From Meandrina meandrites (Eukaryota; Cnidaria; Anthozoa; Scleractinia; Meandrinidae): a stretch of 64,000 bases of DNA. The stretch covers positions 310,001 through 374,000 of the forward strand of contig OY855905.1 of NCBI GenBank assembly GCA_963693305.1, written 5' to 3'. The first letter of the stretch is position 1. Each line of letters opens with the position of its first letter. The notes under the pieces were generated by a model. The model saw only the letters and a list, made by a program, of their open reading frames with translations. It had not been told where the DNA came from and made no database searches. The translations under genes were made by a program, and so were the position numbers. Positions 49,850-63,274 of this stretch are shown piece after piece.

Positions 49850-52110
49850 CCCGATGGGGAAAGTTGAAAAAACGCGTTTTGAAAGCAATTCGACGACCTT
49901 CGTCAACCCGGCTTTTTCCACTGCATGGAAAAGCCCACCCAAAATGGTGGCATGATACCGAAATTTTAAAATTCGATCCCAAGGCTATTTTTTTGGTTTC
50001 GCCCCGATGGGGAAAGTTGAAAAAACGCGTTTTGAACGCAATTCGACGACCTTCGTCAACCGGCTTTTTCCGCTGCTTGGAAAAGCCCACACAAAATGGT
50101 GGCATGAAACCGAAATTTTAAAATTCGATCCCAAGGCTGTTTTTTAGTTTCGCCCCGATGGGGAAAGTTGAAAAAACGCGTTTTGAACGCAATTCGACGA
50201 CCTTCGTCAACCCGGCTTTTTCCGCTGCTTGGAAAAGCCCACACAAAATGGTGGCATGAAACCGAAATTTTAAAATTCGATCCCAAGGCTGTTTTTTAGT
50301 TTCGCCCCGATGGGGAAAGTTGAAAAAACGCGTTTTGAACGCAATTCGACGACCTTCGTCAACCCGGCTTTTTCCGCTGCTTGGAAAAGCCCACCCAAAA
50401 TGGTGGCATGAAACCGAAATTTTAAAATTCGATCCCAAGGCTGTTTTTTAGTTTCGCCCCGATGGGGAAAGTTGAAAAAACGCGTTTTGAAAGCAATTCG
50501 ACGACCTTCGTCAAGCCGGCTTTTTCCACTGCATGGAAAAGCCCACCCAAAATGGTGGCATGATACCGAAATTTTAAAATTCGATCCCAAGGCTATTTTT
50601 TTGGTTTCGCCCCGATGGGGAAAGTTGAAAAAACGCGTTTTGAACGCAATTCGACGACCTTCGTCAACCGGCTTTTTCTGCTGCTTGGAAAAGCCCACAC
50701 AAAATGGTGGCATGAAACCGAAATTTTAAAATTCGATCCCAAGGCTGTTTTTTAGTTTCGCCCCGATGGGGAAAGTTGAAAAAACGCGTTTTGAACGCAA
50801 TTCGACGACCTTCGTCAACCCGGCTTTTTCCGCTGCTTGGAAAAGCCCACCCAAAATGGTGGCATGAAACCGAAATTGTAAAATTCGATCCCAAGGCTTT
50901 TTTTTCGCTTCGCCCCGATGGGGAAAGTTGAAAAAACGCGTTTTGAACGCAATTCGACGACCTTCGTCAACCCGGCTTTTTCCGCTGCTTGGAAAAGCCC
51001 ACACAAAATGGTGGCATGAAACCGAAATTTTAAAATTCGATCCCAAGGCTGTTTTTTAGTTTCGCCCCGATGGGGAAAGTTGAAAAAACGCGTTTTGAAC
51101 GCAATTCGACGACCTTCGTCAACCCGGCTTTTTCCGCTGCTTGGAAAAGCCCACACAAAATGGTGGCATGAAACCGAAATTTTAAAATTCGATCCCAAGG
51201 CTGTTTTTTAGTTTCGCCCCGATGGGGAAAGTTGAAAAAACGCGTTTTGAACGCAATTCGACGACCTTCGTCAACCCGGCTTTTTCCGCTGCTTGGAAAA
51301 GCCCACACAAAATGGTGGCATGAAACCGAAATTTTAAAATTCGATCCCAAGGCTGTTTTTTAGTTTCGCCCCGATGGGGAAAGTTGAAAAAACGCGTTTT
51401 GAACGCAATTCGACGACCTTCGTCAACCCGGCTTTTTCCGCTGCTTGGAAAAGCCCACCCAAAATGGTGGCATGAAACCGAAATTTTAAAATTCGATCCC
51501 AAGGCTGTTTTTTAGTTTCGCCCCGATGGGGAAAGTTGAAAAAACGCGTTTTGAAAGCAATTCGACGACCTTCGTCAACCCGGCTTTTTCCACTGCATGG
51601 AAAAGCCCACCCAAAATGGTGGCATGATACCGAAATTTTAAAATTCGATCCCAAGGCTATTTTTTTGGTTTCGCCCCGATGGGGAAAGTTGAAAAAACGC
51701 GTTTTGAACGCAATTCGACGACCTTCGTCAACCGGCTTTTTCCGCTGCTTGGAAAAGCCCACACAAAATGGTGGCATGAAACCGAAATTTTAAAATTCGA
51801 TCCCAAGGCTGTTTTTTAGTTTCGCCCCGATGGGGAAAGTTGAAAAAACGCGTTTTGAACGCAATTCGACGACCTTCGTCAACCCGGCTTTTTCCGCTGC
51901 TTGGAAAAGCCCACCCAAAATGGTGGCATGAAACCGAAATTGTAAAATTCGATCCCAAGGCTTTTTTTTCGCTTCGCCCCGATGGGGAAAGTTGAAAAAA
52001 CGCGTTTTGAACGCAATTCGACGACCTCCGTCAACCCGGCTTTTTCCGCTGCTTGGAAAAGCCCACACAAAATGGTGGCATGAAACCGAAATTTTAAAAT
52101 TCGATCCCAA
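49850..52110. repeat. Nested 608-bp and 1064-bp higher-order repeats of C2
   Basis: The ordered set GAAAGCAATTCG, CCACTGCATGG, GGCATGATACCG, CTATTTTTTTGGTTTCGCC and CGTCAACCGGC (one C missing) starts near 49870, 50480 and 51545. The steps are 608 bp (4 x 152) and then 1064 bp (7 x 152). The 50.48 and 51.55 kb copies also share the following AAGGCTTTTTTTTCGCTTCG monomer. Confidence 0.83.
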
Positions 52111-54733
52111 GGCTGTTTTTTAGTTTCGCCCCGATGGGGAAAGTTGAAAAAACGCGTTTTGAACGCAATTCGACGACCTTCGTCAACCCGGCTTTTTCCG
52201 CTGCTTGGAAAAGCCCACCCAAAATGGTGGCATGAAACCGAAATTGTAAAATTCGATCCCAAGGCTTTTTTTTCGCTTCGCCCCGATGGGGAAAGTTGAA
52301 AAAACGCGTTTTGAACGCAATTGGACGACCTTCGTCAACCCAGCTTTTTCCGCTGCTTGGAAAAGCCCACCCAAAATGGTGGCATGAAACCGAAATTTTA
52401 AAATTCGATCCCAAGGGTGTTTTTTCGTTTCCCCCCGATGGGGAAATTTAACAAAACGCGTTTTGAACGCAATTGGACCACTTATGTGAACCCAGCTTTT
52501 TCCGCTGCTTGGAAAAGCCCACCCAAAATGGTGGCATGAAACCGAAATTTTAAAATTCGATCCCAAGGGTGTTTTTTCGTTTCCCCCCGATGGGGAAATT
52601 TAACAAAACGAGTTTTGAACGCAATTGGACGACCTTCGTGATCCCGGCTTTTTCCGCTGCTTGGAAAAGCCCACCCAAAATGGTGGCATGAAACCGATAT
52701 TGTAAAATTTGATCCCATGGCTGTTTTTTTTGTCTGGCCAAGATGGGAAAAGTTGAAAAAACGCGTTTTGAACGCAATTGGACGACCTTCGTCAACCCGG
52801 CTTTTTCCGCTGCTTGGAAAAGCCCACCCAAAATGGTGGCATGAAACCGAAATTTTAAAATTCGATCCCAAGGGTGTTTTTTCGTTTCCCCCCGATGGGG
52901 AAATTTAACAAAACGCGTTTTGAACGCAATTCGACCACTTTCGTGAACCCAGCTTTTTCCGCTGCTTGGAAAAGCCCACCCAAAATGGTGGCATGAAACC
53001 GAAATTGTAAAATTCGATCCCAAGGGTGATTTTTTGTTTCCCCCCGATGGGGAAATTTAACAAAACGCGTTTTGAACGCAATTGGACGACCTTCGTCAAC
53101 CCGGCTTTTTCCGCTGCTTTTAAAAGCACACCCAAAATGGTGGCATGAAACCGAAATTTTAAAATTCGATCCCAAGGGTGTTTTTTCGTTTCCCCCCGAT
53201 GGGGAAATTTAACAAAACGCGTTTTGAACGCAATTGGACGACCTTCGTCAACCCGGCTTTTTCTGCTGCTTGGAAAAGCCCAACCAAAATGGTGGCATGA
53301 AACCGAAATTGTAAAATTTGATCCCACGGCTGTTTTTTTTGTCTGGCCAAGATGAGAAAAGTTGAAAAAACTCGTTTTGAACGCAAATGGACGACCTTCG
53401 TCAACCCGGCTTTTTCCGCTGCTTGGAAAAGCCCACCCAAAATGGTGGCATGAAACCGAAATTTTAAAATTCGATCCCAAGGGTGTTTTTTCGTTTAACC
53501 CAAGATGGGAAAAGTTAAAAAAACGCGTTTTGAACGCAAATGGACGACCTTCGTCAACCCGGCTTTTTCCGCTGCTTGGAAAAGCCCACCCAAAATGGTG
53601 GCATGAAACCGAAATTTTAAAATTCGATCCCAAGGGTGTTTTTTCGTTTAACCCAAGATGGGAAAAGTTAAAAAAACGCGTTTTGAACGCAAATGGACGA
53701 CCTTCGTCAACCCGGCTTTTTCCGCTGCTTGGAAAAGCCCACCTAAAATGGTGGCATGAAACTGAAATTGTAAAATTTGATCCCTCGGCTGTTTTTTTTG
53801 ACTTGCCAAGATGGGAAAAGTTGAAAAAACGCGTTTTGAACGCAATTGGACGACCTTCGTCAACCCGGCTTTTTCCGCTGCTTGGAAAAGCCCACCCAAA
53901 ATGGTGGCATGAAACCGAAATTGAAAATTTGATCCCACGGCTGTTTTTTTTGTCTGGCAAAGATGGGAAAAGTTGAAAAAACGCGTTTTGAACGCAATTG
54001 GACGACCTTCGTCAACCCGGCTTTTTCCGCTGCTTGGAAAAGCCCACCCAAAATGGTGGCATGAAACCGAAATTTTAAAATTCGATCCCAAGGGTGTTTT
54101 TTCGTTTCCCCCCGATGGGGAAATTTAACAAAACGCGTTTTGAACGCAATTGGACGACCTTCGTCAACCCGGCTTTTTCCGCTGCTTGGAAAAGCCCACC
54201 CAAAATGGTGGCATGAAACCGAAATTGTAAAATTTGATCTCACGGCTGTTTTTTTGTCTGGCCAAGATGGGAAAAGTTGAAAAAACGCGTTTTGAACGCA
54301 ATTGGACGACCTTCCTCAACCCGGCTTTTTCCGCTGCTTGGAAAAGCCCACCCAAAATGGTGGCATGAAACTGAAATTGTAAAATTTGATCCCACGGCTG
54401 TTTTTTTTGTCTGGCCAAGATGGGAAAAGTTGAAAAAACGCGTTTTGAACGCAATTGGACGACCTTCGTCAACCCGGCTTTTTCCGCTGCTTGGAAAAGC
54501 CCACCCAAAATGGTGGCATGAAACCGAAATTGTAAAATTTGATCCCACGGCCGTTTTTTTTGTCTGGCAAAGATGGGAAAGTTTAAAAAACGCGTTTTGA
54601 ACGCAATTGGACGACCTTCTTCAACCCGGCTTTTTCCGCTGCTTGGAAAAGCCCACCCAAAATGGTGGCATGAAACTGAAATTGTAAAATTCGATCCCAA
54701 GGCTGTTTTTTCGTTTCCTCCCGATGGGGAAAT

Positions 54734-55612
54734 TTAACAAAACGCGTTTTCAACGCAATTGGACCACTTTCGTGAACCCGGCTTTTTCCGCTCCTTGGAA
54801 AAGCCCACCCAAAATGGTGGCATGAAACCGAAATTGTAAAATTCGATCCCAAGGCTGTTTTTTCGCTTCGCCCCGATGGGGAAAGTTGAAAAAACGCGTA
54901 TTGAACGCAATTGGACGACCTTCGTCAACCCGGCTTTTTCCGCTGCTTGGAAAAGCCCACCCAAAATGGTGGCATGAAACCGAAATTTTAAAATTCGATC
55001 CCAAAGCTGTTTTTTCGCTTCGCCCCGATGGGGAAAGTTGAAAAAACGCGTTTTGAACGCAATTGGACGACCTTCGTCAACCCGGCTTTTTCCGCTGCTT
55101 GGAAAAGCCCACCCAAAATGGTGGCATGAAACTGAAATTGTAAAATTCGATCCCAAGGCTGTTTTTTCGTTTCCTCCCGATGGGGAAATTTAACAAAACG
55201 CGTTTTCAACGCAATTGGACCACTTTCGTGAACCCGGCTTTTTCCGCTGCTTGGAAAAGCCCACCCAAAATGGTGGCATGAAACCGAAATTGTAAAATTC
55301 GATCCCAATGCTGTTTTTTCGCTTCGCCCCGATGGGGAAAGTTGAAAAAACGCGTATTGAACGCAATTGGACGACCTTCGTCAACCCGGCTTTTTCCGCT
55401 GCTTGGAAAAGCCCACCCAAAATGGTGGCATGAAACCGAAATTTTAAAATTCGATCCCAAAGCTGTTTTTTCGCTTCGCCCCGATGGGGAAAGTTGAAAA
55501 AACGCGTTTTGAACGCAATTGGACGACCTTCGTCAACCCGGCTTTTTCCGCCGCTTGGAAAAGCCGCCCCAAAATGGTGGCATGAAACCGAAATTTTAAA
55601 ATTCGATCCCAA
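54734..55612. repeat. Trimeric 456-bp higher-order repeat of C2
   Basis: Markers GTTTCCTCCCGATGGGG, GCGTATTGAACGC and GATCCCAAAGCTG recur 456 bp (3 x 152) apart: CGTATTG at about 54896 and 55352, CAAAGCTG at about 55002 and 55458. Confidence 0.85.
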
Positions 55613-58600
55613 GGGTGTTTTTTCGTTTCCCCCCGATGGGGAAATTTAACAAAACGCGTTTTGAACGCAATTGGACGACCTTCGTCAACCCGGCTTTTTC
55701 CGCTGCTTGGAAACGCCCACCCAAAATGGTGGCATGAAACCGAAATTGTAAAATTTGATCTCACGGCTGTTTTTTTTGTCTGGCCAAGATGGGAAAAGTT
55801 AAAAAAACGCGTTTTGCACGCAAATGGACGACCTTCGTCAACCCGGCTTTTTCCGCTGCTTGGAAAAGCCCACCCAAAATGGTGGCATGAAACTGAAATT
55901 GTAAAATTTGATCCCACGCCTGTTTTTTTTGACTGGCCAAGATGGGAAAAGTTAAAAAAACGCGTTTTGAACGCAATTGGACGACCTTCGTCAGCCCGGC
56001 TTTTTCCGCTGCTTGGAAAAGCCCACCCAAAATGGTGGCATGAAACCGAAATTGAAAATTTGATCCCACGGCTGTTTTTTTTGTCTGGCAAAGATGGGAA
56101 AAGTTTAAAAAACGCGTTTTGAACGCAATTGGACGACCTTCGTCAACCCGGCTTTTTCCGCTGCTTGGAAAAGCCCACCCAAAATGGTGGCATGAAACCG
56201 AAATTGTAAAATTCGATCCCAAGGCTGTTTTTTCGCTTCGCCCCGATGGGGAAAGTTGAAAAAACGCGTTTTGAACGCAATTGGACGACCTTCGTCAACC
56301 CGGCTTTTTCCGCTGCTTGGAAAAGCCCACCCAAAATGGTGGCATGAAACCGAAATTGTAAAATTCGATCCCAAGGCTGTTTTTTCGCTTCGCCCCGATG
56401 AGGAAAGTTGAAAAAACGCGTTTTGAACGCAATTGGACGACCTTCGTCAACCCGGCTTTTTCCGCTGCTTGGAAAAGCCCACCCAAAATGGTGGCATGAA
56501 ACCGAAATTTTAAAATTCGATCCCAAGGGTGTTTTTTCGTTTCCCCCCGATGGGGAAATTTAACAAAACGCGTTTTGAACGCAATTGGACGACCTTCGTC
56601 AACCCGGCTTTTTCCGCTGCTTGGAAAAGCCCACCCAAAATGGTGGCATGAAACCGAAATTGTAAAATTCGATCCCAAGGCTGTTTTTTCGCTTCGCCCC
56701 GATGGGGAAAGTTGAAAAAACGCGTTTTGAACGCAATTGGACGACCTTCGTCCACCCGGCTTTTTCCGCTGCTTGGAAAAGCCCACCCAAAATGGTGGCA
56801 TGAAACCGAAATTGTAAAATTCGATCCCAAGGCTGTTTTTTCGCTTCGCCCCGATGGGGAAAGTTGAAAAAACGCGTTTTGAACGCAATTGGACGACCTT
56901 CGTCAACCCGGCTTTTTCCGCTGCTTGGAAAAGCCCACCCAAAATGGTGGCATGAAACCGAAATTTTAAAATTCGATCCCAAGGGTGTTTTTTCGTTTCC
57001 CCCCGATGGGAAAATTTAACAAAACGCGTTTTGAACGCAATTGGACGACCTTCGTCAACCCGGCTTTTTCCGCTGCTTGGAAAAGCCCACCCAAAATGGT
57101 GGCATGAAACCGAAATTGTAAAATTTGATCCCAAGGCTGTTTTTTCGCTTCGCCCCGATGGGGAAAGTTGAAAAAACGCGTTTTGAACGCAATTGGACGA
57201 CATTCGTCAACCCGGCTTTTTCCGCTGCTTGGAAAAGCCCACCCAAAATGGTGGCATGAAACCGAAATTTTAAAATTCGATCCCAAAGCTGTTTTTTCGC
57301 TTCGCCCCGATGGGGAAAGTTGAAAAAACGCGTTTTGAACGCAATTGGACGACCTTCGTCAACCCGGCTTTTTCCGCTGCTTGGAAAAGCCGCCCTAAAA
57401 TGGTGGCATGAAACCGAAATTTTAAAATTCGATCCCAAGGGTGTTTTTTCGTTTCCCCCCGATGGGGAAATTTAACAAAACGCGTTTTGAACGCAATTGG
57501 ACGACCTTCGTCAACCCGGCTTTTTCCGCTGCTTGGAAACGCCCACCCAAAATGGTGGCATGAAACCGAAATTGTAAAATTTGATCTCACGGCTGTTTTT
57601 TTTGTCTGGCCAAGATGGGAAAAGTTAAAAAAACGCGTTTTGCACGCAAATGGACGACCTTCGTCAACCCGGCTTTTTCCGCTGCTTGGAAAAGCCCACC
57701 CAAAATGGTGGCATGAAACTGAAATTGTAAAATTTGATCCCACGGCTGTTTTTTTTGACTGGCCAAGATGGGAAAAGTTAAAAAAACGCGTTTTGAACGC
57801 AATTGGACGACCTTCGTCAGCCCGGCTTTTTCCGCTGCTTGGAAAAGCCCACCCAAAATGGTGGCATGAAACCGAAATTGAAAATTTGATCCCACGGCTG
57901 TTTTTTTTGTCTGGCAAAGATGGGAAAAGTTTAAAAAACGCGTTTTGAACGCAATTGGACGACCTTCGTCAACCCGGCTTTTTCCGCTGCTTGGAAAAGC
58001 CCACCCAAAATGGTGGCATGAAACCGAAATTGTAAAATTCGATCCCAAGGCTGTTTTTTCGCTTCGCCCCGATGGGGAAAGTTGAAAAAACGCGTTTTGA
58101 ACGCAATTGGACGACCTTCGTCAACCCGGCTTTTTCCGCTGCTTGGAAAAGCCCACCCAAAATGGTGGCATGAAACCGAAATTGTAAAATTCGATCCCAA
58201 GGCTGTTTTTTCGCTTCGCCCCGATGGGGAAAGTTGAAAAAACGCGTTTTGAACGCAATTGGACGACCTTCGTCAACCCGGCTTTTTCCGCTGCTTGGAA
58301 AAGCCCACCCAAAATGGTGGCATGAAACCGAAATTTTAAAATTCGATCCCAAGGGTGTTTTTTCGTTTCCCCCCGATGGGGAAATTTAACAAAACGCGTT
58401 TTGAACGCAATTGGACGACCTTCGTCAACCCGGCTTTTTCCGCTGCTTGGAAAAGCCCACCCAAAATGGTGGCATGAAACCGAAATTGTAAAATTCGATC
58501 CCAAGGCTGTTTTTTCGCTTCGCCCCGATGGGGAAAGTTGAAAAAACGCGTTTTGAACGCAATTGGACGACCTTCGTCAACCCGGCTTTTTCCGCTGCTT

Positions 58601-59026
58601 GGAAAAGCCCACCCAAAATGGTGGCATGAAACCGAAATTGTAAAATTCGATCCCAAGGCTGTTTTTTCGCTTCGCCCCGATGGGGAAAGTTGAAAAAACG
58701 CGTTTTGAACGCAATTGGACGACCTTCGTCAACCCGGCTTTTTCCGCTGCTTGGAAAAGCCCACCCAAAATGGTGGCATGAAACCGAAATTTTAAAATTC
58801 GATCCCAAGGGTGTTTTTTCGTTTCCCCCCGATGGGAAAATTTAACAAAACGCGTTTTGAACGCAATTGGACGACCTTCGTCAACCCGGCTTTTTCCGCT
58901 GCTTGGAAAAGCCCACCCAAAATGGTGGCATGAAACCGAAATTGTAAAATTTGATCCCAAGGCTGTTTTTTCGCTTCGCCCCGATGGGGAAAGTTGAAAA
59001 AACGCGTTTTGAACGCAATTGGACGA
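55375..59026. repeat. Tandem 1826-bp (twelve-monomer) duplication of C2
   Basis: 55375-57200 and 57201-59026 are collinear and nearly identical, with offset 1826 bp (12 x 152 plus 2). Shared rare variants include AAAGCTGTTTTTTCG, AAAAGCCGCCC, GGAAACGCCCACCC, GTTTTGCACGC, GACTGGCC, CGTCAGCCCGG, GAAATTGAAAATTTG, GGCAAAGATGGG and CGACATTCGTC. I noticed only a handful of differences: CCGCTTGG/CTGCTTGG, GCCGCCCC/GCCGCCCT, CACGCCTG/CACGGCTG, GATGAGGAAAG/GATGGGGAAAG, CGTCCACCC/CGTCAACCC. Confidence 0.9.
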
Positions 59027-59547
59027 CATTCGTCAACCCGGCTTTTTCCGCTGCTTGGAAAAGCCCACCCAAAATGGTGGCATGAAACCGAAATTTTAAA
59101 ATTCGATCCCAAGGCTGTTTTTTCGTTTCCCCCCGATGGGGAAATTTAACAAAACGCGTTTTGAACGCAATTGGACGACCTTCGTCAACCCGGCTTTTTC
59201 CGCTGCTTGGAAAAGCCCACCCAAAATGGTGGCATGAAACCGAAATTGTAAAATTCGATCCCAAGGCTGTTTTTTCGCTTCGCCCCGATGGGGAGGGTTG
59301 AAAAAACGCGTTTTGAACGCAATTGGACGACCTTCGTCAACCCGGCTTTTTCCGCTGCTTGGAAAAGCCCACCCAAAATGGTGGCATGAAACCGAAATTG
59401 TAAAATTCGATCCCAAGGCTGTTTTTTCGCTTCGCCCCGATGGGGAAAGTTGAAAAAACGCGTTTTGAACGCAATTGGACGACCTTCGTCAACCCGGCTT
59501 TTTCCGCTGCTTGGAAAAGCCCACCCAAAATGGTGGCATGAAACCGA

Positions 59548-59559
59548 AATTTTAAAATT
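59548..59559. other. Example of the AATTTTAAAATT palindrome in C2 types b and d
   Basis: A perfect 12-bp self-complementary AT-only sequence, followed 47 bp later by AAAACGCGTTTT in the typical monomer. Type a monomers carry AATTGTAAAATT at the same place, which breaks the symmetry. One example is listed; the site recurs in most b and d monomers. Confidence 0.85.
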
Positions 59560-59989
59560 CGATCCCAAGGGTGTTTTTTCGTTTCCCCCCGATGGGGAAA
59601 TTTAACAAAACGCGTTTTGAACGCAATTGGACGACCTTCGTCAACCCGGCTTTTTCCGCTGCTTGGAAAAGCCCACCCAAAATGGTGGCATGAAACCGAA
59701 ATTTTAAAATTCGATCCCAAGGGTGTTTTTTCGTTTCCCCCCGATGGGGAAATTTAACAAAACGCGTTTTGAACGCAATTGGACGACCTTCGTCAACCCG
59801 GCTTTTTCCGCTGCTTGGAAAAGCCCACCCAAAATGGTGGCATGAAACCGAAATTGTAAAATTCGATCCCAAGGCTGTTTTTTCGCTTCCCCCCGATGGG
59901 GAAAGTTGAAAAAACGCGTTTTGAACGCAATTGGACGACCTTCGTCAACCCGGCTTTTTCCGCTGCTTGGAAAAGCCCACCCAAAATGG

Positions 59990-60780
59990 TGGCATGAAAC
60001 CGAAATTTTAAAATTCGATCCCAAGGGTGTTTTTTCGTTTCCCCCCGATGGGGAAATTTAACAAAACGCGTTTTGAACGCAATTGGACGACCTTCGTCAA
60101 CCTGGCTTTTTCCGCTGCTTGGAAAAGCCCACCCAAAATGGTGGCATGAAACCGAAATTGTAAAATTTGCTCTCACGGCTGTTTTTTTTGTCTGGCCAAG
60201 ATGGGAAAAGTTGAAAAAACGCGTTTTGAACGCAAATGGACGACCTTCGTCAACCCGGCTTTTTCCGCTGCTTGGAAAAGCCCACCCAAAATGGTGGCAT
60301 GAAACTGAAATTGTAAAATTTGATCCCAGGGCTGTTTTTTTTGTCTGGCCAAGATGGGAAAAGTTGAAAAAACGCGTTTTGAACGCAATTGGACGACCTT
60401 CGTCAACCCGGCTTTTTCCGCTGCTTGGAAAAGCCCACCCAAAATGGTGGCATGAAACCGAAATTTTAAAATTCGATCCCAAGGGTGTTTTTTCGTTTCC
60501 CCCCGATGGGGAAATTTAACAAAACGCGTTTTGAACGCAATTGGACGACCTTCGTCAACCTGGCTTTTTCCGCTGCTTGGAAAAGCCCACCCAAAATGGT
60601 GGCATGAAACCGAAATTGTAAAATTTGCTCTCACGGCTGTTTTTTTTGTCTGGCCAAGATGGGAAAAGTTGAAAAAACGCGTTTTGAACGCAAATGGACG
60701 ACCTTCGTCAACCCGGCTTTTTCCGCTGCTTGGAAAAGCCCACCCAAAATGGTGGCATGAAACTGAAATTGTAAAATTCG
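59990..60780. repeat. 458-bp (three-monomer) higher-order repeat of C2
   Basis: Markers CAACCTGGC, GTAAAATTTGCTCTCACGG and GAACGCAAATGG recur 458 bp apart (60100 and 60558 for the first). The following monomers then diverge: CCCAGGGCTG in the first copy, CCCAAGTTTG in the second. Confidence 0.82.
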
Positions 60781-63262
60781 ATCCCAAGTTTGTTTTTTCG
60801 TTTCCTCCCGATGGGGAAATTTAACAAAACGCGTTTACAACGCAATTGGACCACTTTCGTGAACCCGGCTTTTTCCGCTGCTTGGAAAAGCCCACCCAAA
60901 ATGGTGGCATGAAACCGAAATTGTAAAATTCGATCCCAAGGCTGTTTTTTCGCTTCGCCCCGATGGGGAAAGTTGAAAAAACGCGTATTGAACGCAATTG
61001 GACGACCTTCGTCAACCCGGCTTTTTCCGCTGCTTGGAAAAGCCCACCCAAAATGGTGGCATGAAACCGAAATTGTAAAATTCGATCCCAAGGCTAATTT
61101 TTCGCTTCGCCCCGATGGGGAAAGTTGAAAAAACGCGTTTTGAACGCAATTGGACGACCTTCGTCAACCCGGCTTTTTCCGCTGCTTGGAAAAGCCGCCC
61201 CAAAATGGTGGCATGAAACCGAAATTTTAAAATTCGATCCCAAGGGTGTTTTTTCGTTTCCCCCCGATGGGGAAATTTAACAAAACGCGTTTTGAACGCA
61301 ATTGGACGACCTTCGTCAACCCGGCTTTTTCCGCTGCTTGGAAAAGCCCACCCAAAATGGTGGCATGAAACCGAAATTGTAAAATTTGATCTCACGGCTG
61401 TTTTTTTTGTCTGGCCAAGATGGGAAAAGTTAAAAAAACGCGTTTTGAACGCAAATGGACGTCCTTCGTCAACCCGGCTTTTTCCGCTGCTTGGAAAAGC
61501 CCACCCAAAATGGTGGCATGAAACTGAAATTGTAAAATTTGATCCCACGGCTGTTTTTTTTGACTGGCCAAGATGGGAAAAGTTGAAAAAACGCGTTTTG
61601 AACGCAATTGGACGACCTTCGTCAGCCCGGCTTTTTCCGCTGCTTGGAAAAGCCCACCCAAAATGGTGGCAGGAAACCGAAATTGAAAATTTGATCCCAC
61701 GGCTGTTTTCTTTGTCTGGCAAAGATGGGAAAAGTTGAAAAAACGCGTTTTGAACGCAATTGGACGACCTTCGTCAACCCGACTTTTTCCGCTGCTTGGA
61801 AAAGCCCACCCAAAATGGTGGCATGAAACCGAAATTTTAAAATTCGATCCCAAGGCTGTTTTTTCGCTTCGCCCCGATGGGGAAAGTTGAAAAAACGCGT
61901 TTTGAACGCAATTGGACGACCTTCGTCAACCCGGCTTTTTCCGCTGCTTGGAAAAGCCCACCCAAAATGGTGGCATGAAACCGAAATTGAAAATTTGATC
62001 CCACGGCTGTTTTTTTTTGTCTGGCAAAGATGGGAAAAGTTGAAAAAACGCGTTTTGAACGCAATTGGACGACCTTCGTCAACCCGGCTTTTTCCGCTGC
62101 TTGGAAAAGCCCACCCAAAATGGTGGCATGAAACCGAAATTGTAAAATTCGATCCCAAGGCTGTTTTTTCGCTTCGCCCCGATGGGGAAAGTTGAAAAAA
62201 CGCGTTTTGAACGCAATTGGACGACCTTCGTCAACCCGGCTTTTTCCGCTGCTTGGAAAAGCCCACCCAAAATGGTGGCATGAAACCGAAATTGTAAAAT
62301 TCGATCCCAAGGCTGTTTTTTCGCTTCGCCCCGATGGGGAAAGTTGAAAAAACGCGTTTTGAACGCAATTGGACGACCTTCGTCAACCCGGCTTTTTCCG
62401 CTGCTTGGAAAAGCCCACCCAAAATGGTGGCATGAAACTGAAATTGTAAAATTTGATCCCACGGCTGTTTTTTTTGACTGGCCAAGATGGGAAAAGTTGA
62501 AAAAACGCGTTTTGAACGCAATTGGACGACCTTCATCAGCCCGGCTTTTTCCGCTCCTTGGAAAAGCCCACCCAAAATGGTGGCATGAAACCGAAATTGA
62601 AAATTTGATCCCACGGCTGTTTTTTTTTGTCTGGAAAAGATGGGAAAAGTTGAAAAAACGCGTTTTGAACGCAATTGGACGACCTTCGTCAACCCGGCTT
62701 TTTCCGCTGCTTGGAAAAGCCCACCCAAAATGGTGGCATGAAACCGAAATTGTAAAATTCGATCCCAAGGCTGTTTTTTCGCTTCGCCCCGATGGGGAAA
62801 GTTGAAAAAACGCGTTTTGAACGCAATTGGACGACCTTCGTCAACCCGGCTTTTTCCGCTGCTTGGAAAAGCCCACCCAAAATGGTGGCATGAAACCGAA
62901 ATTGTAAAATTCGATCCCAAGGCTGTTTTTTCGTTTCCCCCCGATGGGGAAATTTAACAAAACGCGTTTTCAACGCAATTGGACCACTTTCGTGAACCCG
63001 GCTTTTTCCGCTGCTTGGAAAAGCCCACCCAAAATGGTGGCATGAAACCGAAATTTTAAAATTCGATCCCAAGGGTGTTTTTTCGTTTCCTCCCGATGGG
63101 GAAATTTAACAAAACGCGTTTTGAACGCAATTGGACCACTTTCGTGAACCCGGCTTTTTCCGCTGCTTGGAAAAGCCCACCCAAAATGGTGGCATAAAAC
63201 CGAAATTGTAAAATTCGATCCCAAGGCTGTTTTTTCGCTTCGCCCCGATGGGGAAAGTTGAA

Positions 63263-63274
63263 AAAACGCGTTTT
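63263..63274. other. Example of the AAAACGCGTTTT palindrome (MluI core) in C2
   Basis: A perfect 12-bp palindrome present once in nearly every C2 monomer. The C1 counterpart is AAAACGAGTTTT, so one A-to-C change completed the symmetry. It also contains ACGCGT, the MluI site and the core of the yeast MluI cell-cycle box; no regulatory role is implied. One example is listed. Confidence 0.88.

Larger units (their letters stand above)
41549..52199. repeat. Satellite C2 block rich in type d (TAGTTTCGCC) monomers
   Basis: About 70 monomers, length within a few bases of 70 x 152. Type d has GAAATTTTAAAATTCG, CTGTTTTTTAGTTTCGCC, CAATTCGACGACC and often CCCACACAAAATGG. A d subtype has CTATTTTTTTGGTTTCGCC; another has GAAAGCAATTCG with CCACTGCATGGAAAAG. 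AATTTTAAAATT is a perfect 12-bp palindrome found in d and b types but broken in type a (AATTGTAAAATT). Recurring offsets of 608 and 1064 bp are seen. Confidence 0.93.

Noticed and set aside
52905..53960. Reverse-strand open frame of 351 codons
   Set aside because: Same cause: consecutive monomers whose small length changes keep one frame open. No domain, start context or codon bias supports a gene.
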